Assembly (NCBI GenBank): GCA_017446095.1
Contig: JAFSRN010000006.1
Location: forward strand, 1 to 62,721
Reading direction: 5' to 3'
Source of the DNA: Eubacterium sp.
GTDB lineage: Bacteria; Bacillota; Clostridia; Oscillospirales; Acutalibacteraceae
DNA length: 62,721 nucleotides
The translations under genes were made by a program, and so were the position numbers. Positions 24,119 through 30,754 of the stretch are shown in pieces. The notes below the pieces were generated by a model. It was not told where the DNA came from, did no database searches, and was given only the letters and a program-made list of their open reading frames with translations. How positions within the stretch are numbered: the first letter of the stretch is position 1; the number at the start of each line of letters is the position of its first letter.

Positions 24119-24147
24119 TGTAGGGGCTGGCGTCCTCGACAGCCCGC
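24119..24147 (+). repeat. GTAG REP, plus orientation
   Basis: TGTAGGGGCTGGCGTCCTCG followed by the closing half ACAGCCCGC. Confidence 0.8.
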
Positions 24148-24152
24148 TATAC

Positions 24153-24212
24153 AATGGGTGTGGGCGAAGCCCACCCTCAATTCTCAATTCTCCATTCTCA
24201 ATTTTCAATTCT
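24153..24212. repeat. GGTGTGGGC hairpin and AATTCTC heptamer run
   Basis: AATGGGTGTGGGC-GAA-GCCCACCC (24153-24176) followed by degenerate AATTCTC heptamers reaching into the argC stop region. Confidence 0.75.
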
Positions 24213-25139
24213 TAATCCCGTAGTTTCGTCAACGCCCAGCGCGATGTTCATGCACTGTATTGCAGCGCCGCTTGCGCCCTTGCCGAGATTGTCAAAGCGA
24301 GAGGTGATGAGTATTCTCTCATCGTTGCCGTTTACTTCAATTTCCATATCGTCGCGCCCTGCAAAGTTGTTTGCGCCAATCATACTTTCGCTGTAGCCGA
24401 GGTCGCGCACCTTCACAAACGGCTCGCCGTCGTAATGCTCTGCAAATAACTTTTGCAAATCCGCTTTAGTCATTTTCTTGTTGAGCATATCGGTGAACAG
24501 CGGAATCGATACAACCATGCCCTGCGGATAGTCGCATATGTGCGGCGCAAAGAACGGCACTCTTGTCAGTCCGCTGATTGCCTTCATCTCTTTAAGGTGC
24601 TTGTGCTCCTGCGTCAGCGCGTACTGCCTTGGTGAGTCAAGCTCGCAATCTCTGCCCTCATCCTCATACTGCGCAATGCCTTTTTTGCCCGCGCCCGTGT
24701 AACCGCTTACAGCATAGCAGGTAAGGGGATAATCGGCAGCGATTACACCGTGCTTTACAAGCGGATACACAATCGAGTTAAAACCGCTTGCGTAGCAGCC
24801 CGGTACCGCAATTCTGTTGCTGCTCTTAATCTTATCTCTGAAACTGCTGTCGAGTTCCGCAAAGCCGTACGCCCAGTCTGCATTGGTTCTGTGCGCTGTT
24901 GATGTGTCAATAATTTTAACGCTGTCGTTTTTAACAAGCGATACCGCCTCAATGCTCGCTGCGTCGGGCAGGCAGAGGAAAGTTATGTCCGATTCGTTAA
25001 TCAGTCTTGCTCTCTCATCTGCATCCTTGCGCCTGTCGCTGTTAATTTTCAGCAGCTCAATATCGCTTCGATTTTCAAGGCGTTCGTATATTTTTAAACC
25101 GGTTGTGCCTTGCGAACCGTCAATGAATATTTTCGTCAT
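24198..25139 (-). CDS. argC: N-acetyl-gamma-glutamyl-phosphate reductase
   Basis: A 313-residue enzyme of the short ArgC type. N-terminal IFIDGSQGTTGLKIYERL is the NADP Rossmann loop, the catalytic Cys is in VPGCYASGFNSIVYPLV and the C-terminal domain has MVVSIPLFTDML. It reduces acetylglutamyl phosphate to the semialdehyde. First gene of the leftward operon, with a strong promoter 33-60 bp upstream. Heptamer repeat sequence runs into its last codons, so the extreme C-terminus is partly repeat-derived. Confidence 0.94.
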   Translation of the reverse strand: MTKIFIDGSQGTTGLKIYERLENRSDIELLKINSDRRKDADERARLINESDITFLCLPDAASIEAVSLVKNDSVKIIDTSTAHRTNADWAYGFAELDSSFRDKIKSSNRIAVPGCYASGFNSIVYPLVKHGVIAADYPLTCYAVSGYTGAGKKGIAQYEDEGRDCELDSPRQYALTQEHKHLKEMKAISGLTRVPFFAPHICDYPQGMVVSIPLFTDMLNKKMTKADLQKLFAEHYDGEPFVKVRDLGYSESMIGANNFAGRDDMEIEVNGNDERILITSRFDNLGKGASGAAIQCMNIALGVDETTGLRIEN

Positions 25140-25171
25140 TTTTATACATTACCTCGCTAAATATTAATTAT

Positions 25172-25199
25172 ATTATACGCAAAAGAATGTTCGTGTCAA
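25172..25199 (-). promoter_or_regulatory. Promoter of the arginine operon
   Basis: On the minus strand TTGACA (complement of 25194-25199), 16-bp spacer, TATAAT (complement of 25172-25177). Upstream AT-rich repeats of TTGCATATTCTTGCATAA type (complement of about 25235-25255) could be ARG-box-like ArgR sites, but this is uncertain. Confidence 0.7.
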
Positions 25200-25324
25200 T
25201 ACATTTATTTCAAAATGTTATAAATATACAAAGATTATGCAAGAATATGCAATAATTTCGGCTACAATTATGTTTGTTATACACTAATAATGTATTTATA
25301 CAATCCTATTTATTGTACGTCGCA

Positions 25325-25352
25325 TTGACATTTTCGCCTGCATCTCTAAGGT
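25325..25352 (+). promoter_or_regulatory. Possible promoter of the lysis cassette
   Basis: TTGACA (25325-25330), 16-bp spacer, TAAGGT (25347-25352), then AGGAGG at about 25378-25383. The -10 is poor. Confidence 0.4.
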
Positions 25353-25389
25353 AGAAACCGTGCCTGAATTTTTTACAAGGAGGATTAAT

Positions 25390-25617
25390 TTGGATAATGA
25401 AATTATGATTGCGCTGCTGGCGCTTGTGGGCACGCTTTCGGGCACTTTCGGCGGCATTGTTACGTCGTCAAAACTCACGGCATACAGGATTCAGCAGCTT
25501 GAACAGAAGGTGGACACGCACAATAATTTCGCCGAGCGCATACCTATAATAGAGGAGAAAGTTAAGGTGCTGAGCCACCGTACCGACAATATAGAACAGG
25601 AGTTGTTAAAGCGATGA
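25390..25617 (+). CDS. XhlA-like small membrane/coiled-coil protein (phage lysis type)
   Basis: A 75-residue protein: an N-terminal hydrophobic segment (IMIALLALVGTLSGTFGGIV) followed by a helical, heptad-like region (RIQQLEQKVDTHNNFAERI, VKVLSHRTDNIEQEL). This layout matches haemolysin XhlA/holin-associated proteins of prophage lysis modules. TTG at 25390 is chosen because AGGAGG lies six to seven bases upstream. The stop overlaps the next gene's start by 4 bp (ATGA). Confidence 0.65.
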   Translation: MDNEIMIALLALVGTLSGTFGGIVTSSKLTAYRIQQLEQKVDTHNNFAERIPIIEEKVKVLSHRTDNIEQELLKR

Positions 25618-25808
25618 AATTTACTAAAGAAACACTTCGCCGCGCAGCTCGCACATTCCTGCAGGCGGCGCTTTCCTACATGGTTGTAAACTTCACAACA
25701 GTTGATTATATGCAGGAAACGGACGCCCTCAAATCAGTGTTTATCGGGCTGCTTGTTGCCTCTGCAGCGGCAGGATTTGCGGCGGTTATGAATCTTGAAC
25801 AGAAGTAG
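25614..25808 (+). CDS. Holin-like protein
   Basis: A 64-residue protein with a basic N-terminus (MKFTKETLRRAARTF) and two hydrophobic helices (about residues 14-28 and 41-59, SVFIGLLVASAAAGFAAVM). Size, topology and position between an XhlA-like gene and an endolysin-like gene fit a phage holin. Translationally coupled to the previous gene. Confidence 0.65.
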   Translation: MKFTKETLRRAARTFLQAALSYMVVNFTTVDYMQETDALKSVFIGLLVASAAAGFAAVMNLEQK

Positions 25809-25816
25809 GTGAGAAT

Positions 25817-26605
25817 ATGGCTGAAAAACTATTCTACTATAATCAGAACGATTACGACAACCTGTCCTACAACAAGCCCGACGGCTCGTCTGCAACAATT
25901 GCTTCGGGCGGCTGCGGCGTGGTTTCCGCCTGCATTGCGATTAACACTCTGGCGCAGAAAACCGTGTTTACCGTCAGGCAGATGCGCGACTTCGCAAAGG
26001 CGTGCGGCGCAAGGGTTTACGACGGCACTGACGAAAGCACGCTGCTCACTGCGTTTTGCAAAAAGCACACTGCATTTTCATACAAAACAAGCAACAACGT
26101 AAACGAGCTTGTTAAGCACCTTAAAAGCGGCGGCGTTGCCATTTGCAATCAGGGCGACGCGTTCAACGTGTTTTCCACCGCAGGGCACTTTGTCTGCGCC
26201 TGGCGTATGGTTGGCAGCAATATCGAGGTCGCAGACCCGTCAATGTACAGCGGCAAGTACGATAAGTCGCCGAGACCAAACCGCATTGTCAAAAAGACAG
26301 CCACGGGCTGCGTTGTAACGCCCTCTATGATGGCAAAAGCAACGCAGGACAGAAATCCGGCGTACTACCTGATCTCATACAAAAAGCCGGATGAGAAAAA
26401 GTACTTTGTGCCCGATGCAACCGTCAAAACCGCGTGCAAGGTGTACTCGGATAACAAGCTCACCTCGGCAGTCGGCTCTGTCACCAAGGGCGAAAGAGTC
26501 AAGGTGCGTATGAAGGGCAAGGTGCTTGCGATTATTCAGTACAATATTACCGGCGGCTACAAGGTCGGGCTTATAAAACTCGCCAACCTTAAAACCGACA
26601 GATAG
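25817..26605 (+). CDS. Endolysin-like C39/papain-fold cysteine peptidase
   Basis: A 262-residue protein without a signal peptide. The N-terminal about 180 residues match the C39-type papain-like fold: Cys in ASGGCGVVSACIAINTLAQ, His in AGHFVCAWRMV, and Asp in NIEVADPSMYSG. The C-terminal about 65 residues (VKTACKVYSDNKLTSAVGSV, KVGLIKLANL) look like an SH3-type wall-binding domain. Release through the upstream holin is implied. RBS GTAGGTGAG precedes the ATG. Together these form a complete three-gene lysis module with no other phage genes around. Confidence 0.75.
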   Translation: MAEKLFYYNQNDYDNLSYNKPDGSSATIASGGCGVVSACIAINTLAQKTVFTVRQMRDFAKACGARVYDGTDESTLLTAFCKKHTAFSYKTSNNVNELVKHLKSGGVAICNQGDAFNVFSTAGHFVCAWRMVGSNIEVADPSMYSGKYDKSPRPNRIVKKTATGCVVTPSMMAKATQDRNPAYYLISYKKPDEKKYFVPDATVKTACKVYSDNKLTSAVGSVTKGERVKVRMKGKVLAIIQYNITGGYKVGLIKLANLKTDR

Positions 26606-26635
26606 CACGGAACGGCAACGCAAAGTTCCGCAAAA

Positions 26636-26664
26636 ACAAAAAAAGCACCGCAAGGTGCTTTTTT

Positions 26665-26665
<1 letters not shown>
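26636..26665. terminator. Bidirectional terminator
   Basis: AAAAAAAGCACC-GCAA-GGTGCTTTTTTT between the endolysin-like gene and tRNA-Thr. Confidence 0.85.
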
Positions 26666-26740
<75 letters not shown>

Positions 26741-26746
26741 AAAAAA

Positions 26747-26823
26747 TGGCGACCCGGAACGGGCTCGAACCGTCGACCTCCAGCGTGACAGGCTGGCGTT
26801 CTAACCAACTGAACTACCGGGCC
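26747..26823 (-). tRNA. tRNA-Asp (GUC)
   Basis: 77 nt with encoded CCA. Acceptor GGCCCGG/CCGGGTC, anticodon loop CTGTCAC (GTC), T-loop GGTTCGAGCCC. First gene of the Asp-Thr unit. Confidence 0.95.
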
Positions 26824-26854
26824 ACTTTCAAAGTGCTTTTTGTAGTGCCTTTGT

Positions 26855-26883
26855 ATTATAACTAATGATAATGCGATTGTCAA
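26855..26883 (-). promoter_or_regulatory. Promoter of tRNA-Asp/tRNA-Thr
   Basis: Minus-strand TTGACA (complement of 26878-26883), 17-bp spacer, TATAAT (complement of 26855-26860): full consensus. Confidence 0.85.
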
Positions 26884-26891
26884 GATTTTTA

Positions 26892-26920
26892 TTGAAAAAG
26901 GTTGCCACATTGTTTATAAT
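26892..26920 (+). promoter_or_regulatory. Promoter of the PHP phosphatase gene
   Basis: TTGAAA (26892-26897), 17-bp spacer, TATAAT (26915-26920), 18 bp before the ATG. It is back to back with the tRNA-Asp promoter. Confidence 0.65.
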
Positions 26921-26937
26921 AATTCTGAGGTGCTGAT

Positions 26938-27696
26938 ATGAAGGACTTACATATTCACATTGAGCGCGGCGAGTACAAAAAAGAGTGGATTGACCGCTTT
27001 GTCGCGCAGGCAGTAAAAATGAATATTGACGAGATTAATCTGCTTGAGCACACCATCCGCATACGCGATTTTCACCCTGCATTTAAAGAGGCAAGGGAGT
27101 ATAACCTTTACCAGAAACGCTGGTTTGACGGCAAGGAAAAGCAGGCGCACACGCTTGACGAATACAAGGCGCTGATTCAGCAAATCAGAAGCGAAGATTA
27201 CCCAGTAAAAGTCAACTTCGGGCTTGAAGTCTGCTGGTTTGAGCAGCACGAGAATTTTTTGCGCGATATGCTGTCCGACGGCTATTTTGACTATGTGCTC
27301 GGCTCTGTTCACTGGGTTGACAACTGGACTTTTAATCAGCGCAAATACCAGTGGCGCGGCAGGGATGTAAACGAGATTTACCGTCGCTACTACGAGATGT
27401 CCGAAACGTTGATTGAAAGCGGAATATTCGATATTATCGCGCACCCCGATCTGATTCGCTGCCACGGAATTTACCCCGACTACGACCTTGCGGATACGTA
27501 CGAATCGCTTTGCAAAAAGGCTGTGCAGCACGGCGTGGCAATAGAAATGAACACGTCAAAGGGGCTCGGCATTAATGAGCAGTTTTTGCACATAGCAAAA
27601 GCGCAGGGCGTAACGTTTACCTGCGGTTCCGACGCTCACCGCCCCGAGGACGTCGGCAGGGGAATAAAAGAAGTATATGATTTAATAAATATGTAG
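26938..27696 (+). CDS. PHP-domain phosphatase, HisJ-like
   Basis: A 252-residue PHP-superfamily metallohydrolase. Metal-binding motifs are DLHIHIE at the start, EHT near residue 37, GLEVCW near residue 96, VLGSVHWVD near residue 120, IIAHPDL near residue 164 and CGSDAHRPEDVG near the C-terminus. The best match by motif is histidinol-phosphatase (HisJ), though other small PHP phosphoesterases share these motifs and no his genes are near. The stop TAG is the start of a GTAG repeat: the gene ends ATG TAG GGG. Confidence 0.85.
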   Translation: MKDLHIHIERGEYKKEWIDRFVAQAVKMNIDEINLLEHTIRIRDFHPAFKEAREYNLYQKRWFDGKEKQAHTLDEYKALIQQIRSEDYPVKVNFGLEVCWFEQHENFLRDMLSDGYFDYVLGSVHWVDNWTFNQRKYQWRGRDVNEIYRRYYEMSETLIESGIFDIIAHPDLIRCHGIYPDYDLADTYESLCKKAVQHGVAIEMNTSKGLGINEQFLHIAKAQGVTFTCGSDAHRPEDVGRGIKEVYDLINM

Positions 27697-27720
27697 GGGA
27701 CGGCGTCCTCGACGTCCCGC
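27692..27720 (+). repeat. GTAG REP at the end of the PHP gene
   Basis: TGTAGGGGACGGCGTCCTCG continuing ACGTCCCGC. Its TAG serves as the gene's stop codon (27694-27696). Confidence 0.85.
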
Positions 27721-27739
27721 GTGACGAACTATAAATATG

Positions 27740-27770
27740 AAAAGACACACCGCAAAGCGATGTGTCTTTT
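27740..27770 (-). terminator. Distal terminator of the tRNA-Ser-associated element
   Basis: AAAAGACACACCGC-AAA-GCGATGTGTCTTTT, just beyond the duplicated tRNA 3' end at 27772-27792. Confidence 0.7.
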
Positions 27771-27771
27771 C

Positions 27772-27983
27772 TTGGCGCAGAGGGTGGGATTCTGCAATTT
27801 TAATGAAATTGCGTGGCTCATCACCCCAGCCTTTGGCAGCGGTACCGATTTCGCCACCTCTCGCTACAAAACAGTTCACTGAACTGTTTTGCTTAACGCT
27901 CAAGCCTACGGGTTCGAATCCGTATCAAAAGGAAAGAACCACCTTGTCGGTGGTTCTTTCTTTTGGCGCAGAGGGTGGGATTC
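27772..27983 (-). mobile_element. tRNA-Ser-associated element bounded by a 21-bp tRNA 3'-end duplication
   Basis: Reading leftward: tRNA-Ser(UGA), its terminator, a core (about 27926 down to 27793), then a second copy of the tRNA 3' end. The direct repeats are 27963-27983 (inside the tRNA) and 27772-27792, identical over 21 bp (TTGGCGCAGAGGGTGGGATTC is the plus strand, one base longer than can be varied). The core shares TGAGCGTTAA, a hairpin AAAACAGTTC-AGT-GAACTGTTTT, AGCGA-GAG-GG and GGTACCG in the same order with the element at 49820-50069. No ORF is credible. Confidence 0.7.
27927..27964 (-). terminator. tRNA-Ser (UGA) terminator
   Basis: On the minus strand GAAAGAACCACC-GACAA-GGTGGTTCTTTCCTTTT, directly after the CCA. 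Confidence 0.85.
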
Positions 27984-28052
27984 GAACCCACGTGGGCGTG
28001 AACCCAAACGGTTTTCAAGACCGCCTCGTTATGACCTCTTCGATACCTCTGC
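27964..28052 (-). tRNA. tRNA-Ser (UGA)
   Basis: 89 nt class II tRNA with encoded CCA. Acceptor GCAGAGG/CCTCTGC, anticodon loop CTTGAAA (TGA), long variable arm TTGGGTTCACGCCCA, T-arm GTGGGTTCGAATCCCAC. Confidence 0.95.
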
Positions 28053-28071
28053 AAATATTTAATGCTTTGAT

Positions 28072-28100
28072 ATATTAACATATGTTTTATTGCTTGTCAA
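28072..28100 (-). promoter_or_regulatory. Promoter of tRNA-Ser (UGA)
   Basis: Minus-strand TTGACA (complement of 28095-28100), 17-bp spacer, TAATAT (complement of 28072-28077). Confidence 0.75.
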
Positions 28101-28132
28101 GAAAAAATTTAAGGGTATATACAAGTTTACGC

Positions 28133-28161
28133 TTGACATTTTTTACTGTTTATGATAAAGT
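28133..28161 (+). promoter_or_regulatory. Promoter of tRNA-Ser (GCU)
   Basis: TTGACA (28133-28138), 17-bp spacer, TAAAGT (28156-28161); divergent from the tRNA-Ser (UGA) promoter. Confidence 0.7.
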
Positions 28162-28213
28162 AATTTAGCACTGATAAGTGCATACAACTTGACAGGATTA
28201 ACGCAAGTTACAC

Positions 28214-28304
28214 GCAGAAGTACTCAAGCTGGTGACGAGGCGCCCCTGCTAAGGGCGTAGGGTGGGCAACCGCCGCGAGAGTTCGAATCTCTCCTTCTGC
28301 GCCA
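28214..28304 (+). tRNA. tRNA-Ser (GCU)
   Basis: 91 nt class II tRNA with encoded CCA. Acceptor GCAGAAG/CTTCTGC, anticodon loop CTGCTAA (GCT), long variable arm, T-arm GAGAGTTCGAATCTCTC. Confidence 0.95.
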
Positions 28305-28310
28305 AAACAA

Positions 28311-28336
28311 CCACCGTTAAGGTGGTTGCTTTTTTT
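28311..28336 (+). terminator. tRNA-Ser (GCU) terminator
   Basis: AACCACC-GTTAA-GGTGGTT followed by GCTTTTTTT. Confidence 0.85.
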
Positions 28337-28361
28337 GTAGCGGCGATTCACGAATCGCCCA
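28336..28361 (+). repeat. GTAG REP (degenerate)
   Basis: TGTAGCGGCGATTC-ACGAATCGCC. GTAG is kept; the fifth base differs from the usual G-run. Confidence 0.65.
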
Positions 28362-28382
28362 CAATACCTATATAAAAGAATA

Positions 28383-28403
28383 GCACCGCCGTTAAGGCGG
28401 TGT
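28383..28403 (-). terminator. Terminator of the zinc-ribbon gene
   Basis: CACCGCC-TTAA-GGCGGTG on the minus strand followed by a T-rich stretch. Confidence 0.7.
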
Positions 28404-28408
28404 TTGAT

Positions 28409-28720
28409 TTATTCTTCGGTGGATTCTTCAGTTTGTTCTGCCTGTTCAGCTTCCTGAATCTTTGCAAAACATTCACTGCAGTAAACCGGTCGATCTTCCT
28501 TTGGCTCAAAAGGAACCTGACATGCTTTTCCGCATTGAGCACATACAGCATCGTGCATTTCTCTGGGGGCTTTTGCAGCAGCTTTTCTCTTATCTCTGCA
28601 AGCCTTGCAACGCTGTGGTTCATTAACAAAGCCCTTTTCAGCGTAGAACTCCTGCTCACCTGCAGTGAAAACAAATTCGTTGTTGCATTCCTTGCAAACT
28701 AAAACTTTGTCTTCGTACAT
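28409..28720 (-). CDS. Zinc-ribbon protein (CxxC-x17-CxxC type)
   Basis: A 103-residue small protein with two zinc-ribbon modules: CKECNNEFVFTAGEQEFYAE followed by CKACRDKRK, and CAQCGKACQVPFEPKEDRPV followed by CSECFAK. The tail is acidic (EAEQAEQTEESTEE). Such proteins are common in Clostridia next to RNA-metabolism genes; a nucleic acid role is inferred only from the fold. It follows sigH on the same strand at a distance of 95 bp. Confidence 0.75.
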   Translation of the reverse strand: MYEDKVLVCKECNNEFVFTAGEQEFYAEKGFVNEPQRCKACRDKRKAAAKAPREMHDAVCAQCGKACQVPFEPKEDRPVYCSECFAKIQEAEQAEQTEESTEE

Positions 28721-28815
28721 TTCACATTTCTACCTCTCTAAAGATTTGCCTGGGGAAAAGGGTTGTGAGCAGATTTACCGTATTTCTGCCGCAAACCGAG
28801 ATGCTGGGGAAATAT

Positions 28816-29385
28816 TCAAAAAGTAACTCTATCGAGTTTCTTACGAATACGTTGAATAGCGTTATCAATAGATTTTGGATTTTTGCCTAATTTTTCGGCA
28901 ATTTCGGTATAAGAGCAGCCGACTATGTGCAGCCTTAATACCTCGTTTTCAAAACTCGATAACCCTTCGTACAAAACTTCTGTCAAAGTCGAAACGCTTT
29001 CTTTTGCAAGATATTCGTCCTCTGCGCTCAAGACCGTGCGCCCTTCAAAAAAGTCCTCGTCAAGAGTGACTATATTTGCCTGGGGTATGTCTTTAAGCCT
29101 GGAAAATTTGCGCAGTGCTGTTTGAACAGAGTTATTTATGCACCGAGATGCGTATGTAACAAATTCAGTGCCTTTTTTGCTGTTGTAAGATTTTATGGCG
29201 GCAAGCAAGCCAATCATGCCTTCCTGCACAAGGTCGTCCTTCTCAAGCGGGGAGCCTACGTACTTCTGGGCGATTGTTTCAACCGTGCCTCTGTATCTTA
29301 CTATAAGTTCGTTAATTGCGGTTGTGTCATTATTACTGATTTCTTCAAGGAGTTCAATATCTGTTTTTTGCTTGTTGTCAGACAT
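28816..29385 (-). CDS. sigH: Sigma-70 family factor, SigH-like
   Basis: A 189-residue sigma factor. Region 2 contains LVQEGMIGLLAAIKSYNSKKGTEF split around the core-binding helix and TYASRCINNSVQTALRK (-10 recognition); region 4 contains LSSFENEVLRLHIVGCSYTE and LGKNPKSIDNAIQRIRKKL. This is the arrangement of sporulation-stage sigma-H; other members of the same subfamily are possible. Starts at ATG after GGGGGATT. Confidence 0.85.
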   Translation of the reverse strand: MSDNKQKTDIELLEEISNNDTTAINELIVRYRGTVETIAQKYVGSPLEKDDLVQEGMIGLLAAIKSYNSKKGTEFVTYASRCINNSVQTALRKFSRLKDIPQANIVTLDEDFFEGRTVLSAEDEYLAKESVSTLTEVLYEGLSSFENEVLRLHIVGCSYTEIAEKLGKNPKSIDNAIQRIRKKLDRVTF

Positions 29386-29416
29386 ATAATCCCCCGAAAC
29401 CCTGTTTATCTGTTTT

Positions 29417-29445
29417 ATCTTACTTCAAAACAACCAATTAGTCAA
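29417..29445 (-). promoter_or_regulatory. Promoter of sigH
   Basis: Minus-strand TTGACT (complement of 29440-29445), 17-bp spacer, TAAGAT (complement of 29417-29422). Confidence 0.65.
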
Positions 29446-29510
29446 CAGTTTTTAATAGAAATAGACAAAGATTTATAAACTGACTGATAAAACAGCCGAA
29501 ATTTCAAAAT

Positions 29511-30605
29511 TTATACATTAAAGCGGAAAAGTACAATATCTCCGTCCTTCATAACGTACTCTTTTCCTTCGCTCCTTACAAGACCTTTTTCCTTTGCAGC
29601 AGCCATTGTGCCGCACGCCATAAGGTCGTCAAAGGCGATAACCTCCGCACGGATGAAGCCGCGCTCAAAATCGGTGTGAATTTTGCCTGCAGCCTGCGGT
29701 GCCTTTGTGCCTTTTTTGATTGTCCACGCGCGAACTTCGGGCTTGCCTGCGGTGAGGTAGCTGATGAGTCCGAGCAGTGCATAGCTCTTCTTGATAAGCC
29801 TGTCAAGACCCGATGTTTCAAGCCCCATATCGGCAAGGAACATCTCTTTTTCCTCGGGGTCAAGCTCGGCGATTTCTGCTTCCATTTCAGCGCAGATAGG
29901 GAAGGTTTCGGCGCCTTCAGCCTCTGCAATCTCTTTAACCTGATTGTAATATTTGTTGCCGTCAATGCCATCGTTAAAGTCGTTTTCGCCCATATTGCAG
30001 GCGTAAATTACGGGCTTGATTGTAAGCAGCGCAACCTCTTTAAGGTATTCAAGCTCGTCCTCGCTCATCTCAACGGAACGTGCAGTTTTGCCCTGTTCCA
30101 TTTCGGACACAAGTCGCTCTAAAAATGCAACCTCTGCAGCAAGCGTTTTGTCGCCCTTCATAGCCTTTTTACGGCTGTCCACGCGGCGCGAGAGTATGTC
30201 AAGGTCGGACAGTACAAGCTCAAGGTTGATTGTATCAATATCCCTTGCAGGGTCAATGCTGCCGTCAACGTGCGTGATGTCATCGTTTTCAAAGCAGCGC
30301 ACAACGTGGATAATCGCATCAACTTCGCGGATGTGGGACAGGAATTTGTTGCCAAGTCCTTCGCCCTTGCTTGCACCTTTAACAAGACCTGCAATGTCCA
30401 CAAACTCAATTGTAGCAGGGGTGAACTTGTCGGGATTATACATCTCTGCAAGCTTATCAAGCCTCTCGTCGGGAACGCTTACCATACCCACATTAGGCTC
30501 AATTGTGCAAAACGGGTAGTTTGCGCTCTGCGCGCCTGCATTAGTAATAGCATTAAACAGTGTGCTCTTGCCGACATTCGGCAGACCAACCATACCTAAT
30601 TTCAT
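29511..30605 (-). CDS. ychF: Redox-regulated ATPase YchF (Obg family)
   Basis: A 364-residue P-loop ATPase: G1 MVGLPNVGKSTLFNAITNAG, the FVDIAGLVKGASKGEGLGNKF G3 region split around residue 80, a coiled-coil insert and a C-terminal TGS domain (FLTAGKPEVRAWTIKKGT, MACGTMAAAKEKGLVRSEGK). YchF prefers ATP over GTP and associates with ribosomes. It has its own promoter and is divergent from ilvB. Confidence 0.95.
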   Translation of the reverse strand: MKLGMVGLPNVGKSTLFNAITNAGAQSANYPFCTIEPNVGMVSVPDERLDKLAEMYNPDKFTPATIEFVDIAGLVKGASKGEGLGNKFLSHIREVDAIIHVVRCFENDDITHVDGSIDPARDIDTINLELVLSDLDILSRRVDSRKKAMKGDKTLAAEVAFLERLVSEMEQGKTARSVEMSEDELEYLKEVALLTIKPVIYACNMGENDFNDGIDGNKYYNQVKEIAEAEGAETFPICAEMEAEIAELDPEEKEMFLADMGLETSGLDRLIKKSYALLGLISYLTAGKPEVRAWTIKKGTKAPQAAGKIHTDFERGFIRAEVIAFDDLMACGTMAAAKEKGLVRSEGKEYVMKDGDIVLFRFNV

Positions 30606-30637
30606 AACCGTGTTACCTCATTTCGTTTTGTCACTAC

Positions 30638-30666
30638 ATTATATACCATTACAAAAATAATTACAA
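30638..30666 (-). promoter_or_regulatory. Promoter of ychF
   Basis: Minus-strand TTGTAA (complement of 30661-30666), 17-bp spacer, TATAAT (complement of 30638-30643). Confidence 0.65.
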
Positions 30667-30679
30667 GTGCAAATAATTC

Positions 30680-30708
30680 TTGACAACTGCTACTAAATAA
30701 ACTAAAAT
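30680..30708 (+). promoter_or_regulatory. Promoter of ilvBN
   Basis: TTGACA (30680-30685), 17-bp spacer, TAAAAT (30703-30708). Only about 45 bp separate the -10 from the ATG, too short for a T-box or attenuator leader. Confidence 0.8.
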
Positions 30709-30754
30709 ATTATTCAATTCTGTTAATAAATACTTACGAAAAGGAGAGGATTAT

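Noticed and set aside
27682-28081. Short frames across the tRNA-Ser element
   Set aside because: They translate tRNA, terminator and repeat DNA; no ribosome site and no protein-like pattern.
30709-30754. T-box or leader attenuator before ilvB
   Set aside because: The leader is only about 45 bp and has no specifier or terminator hairpin.
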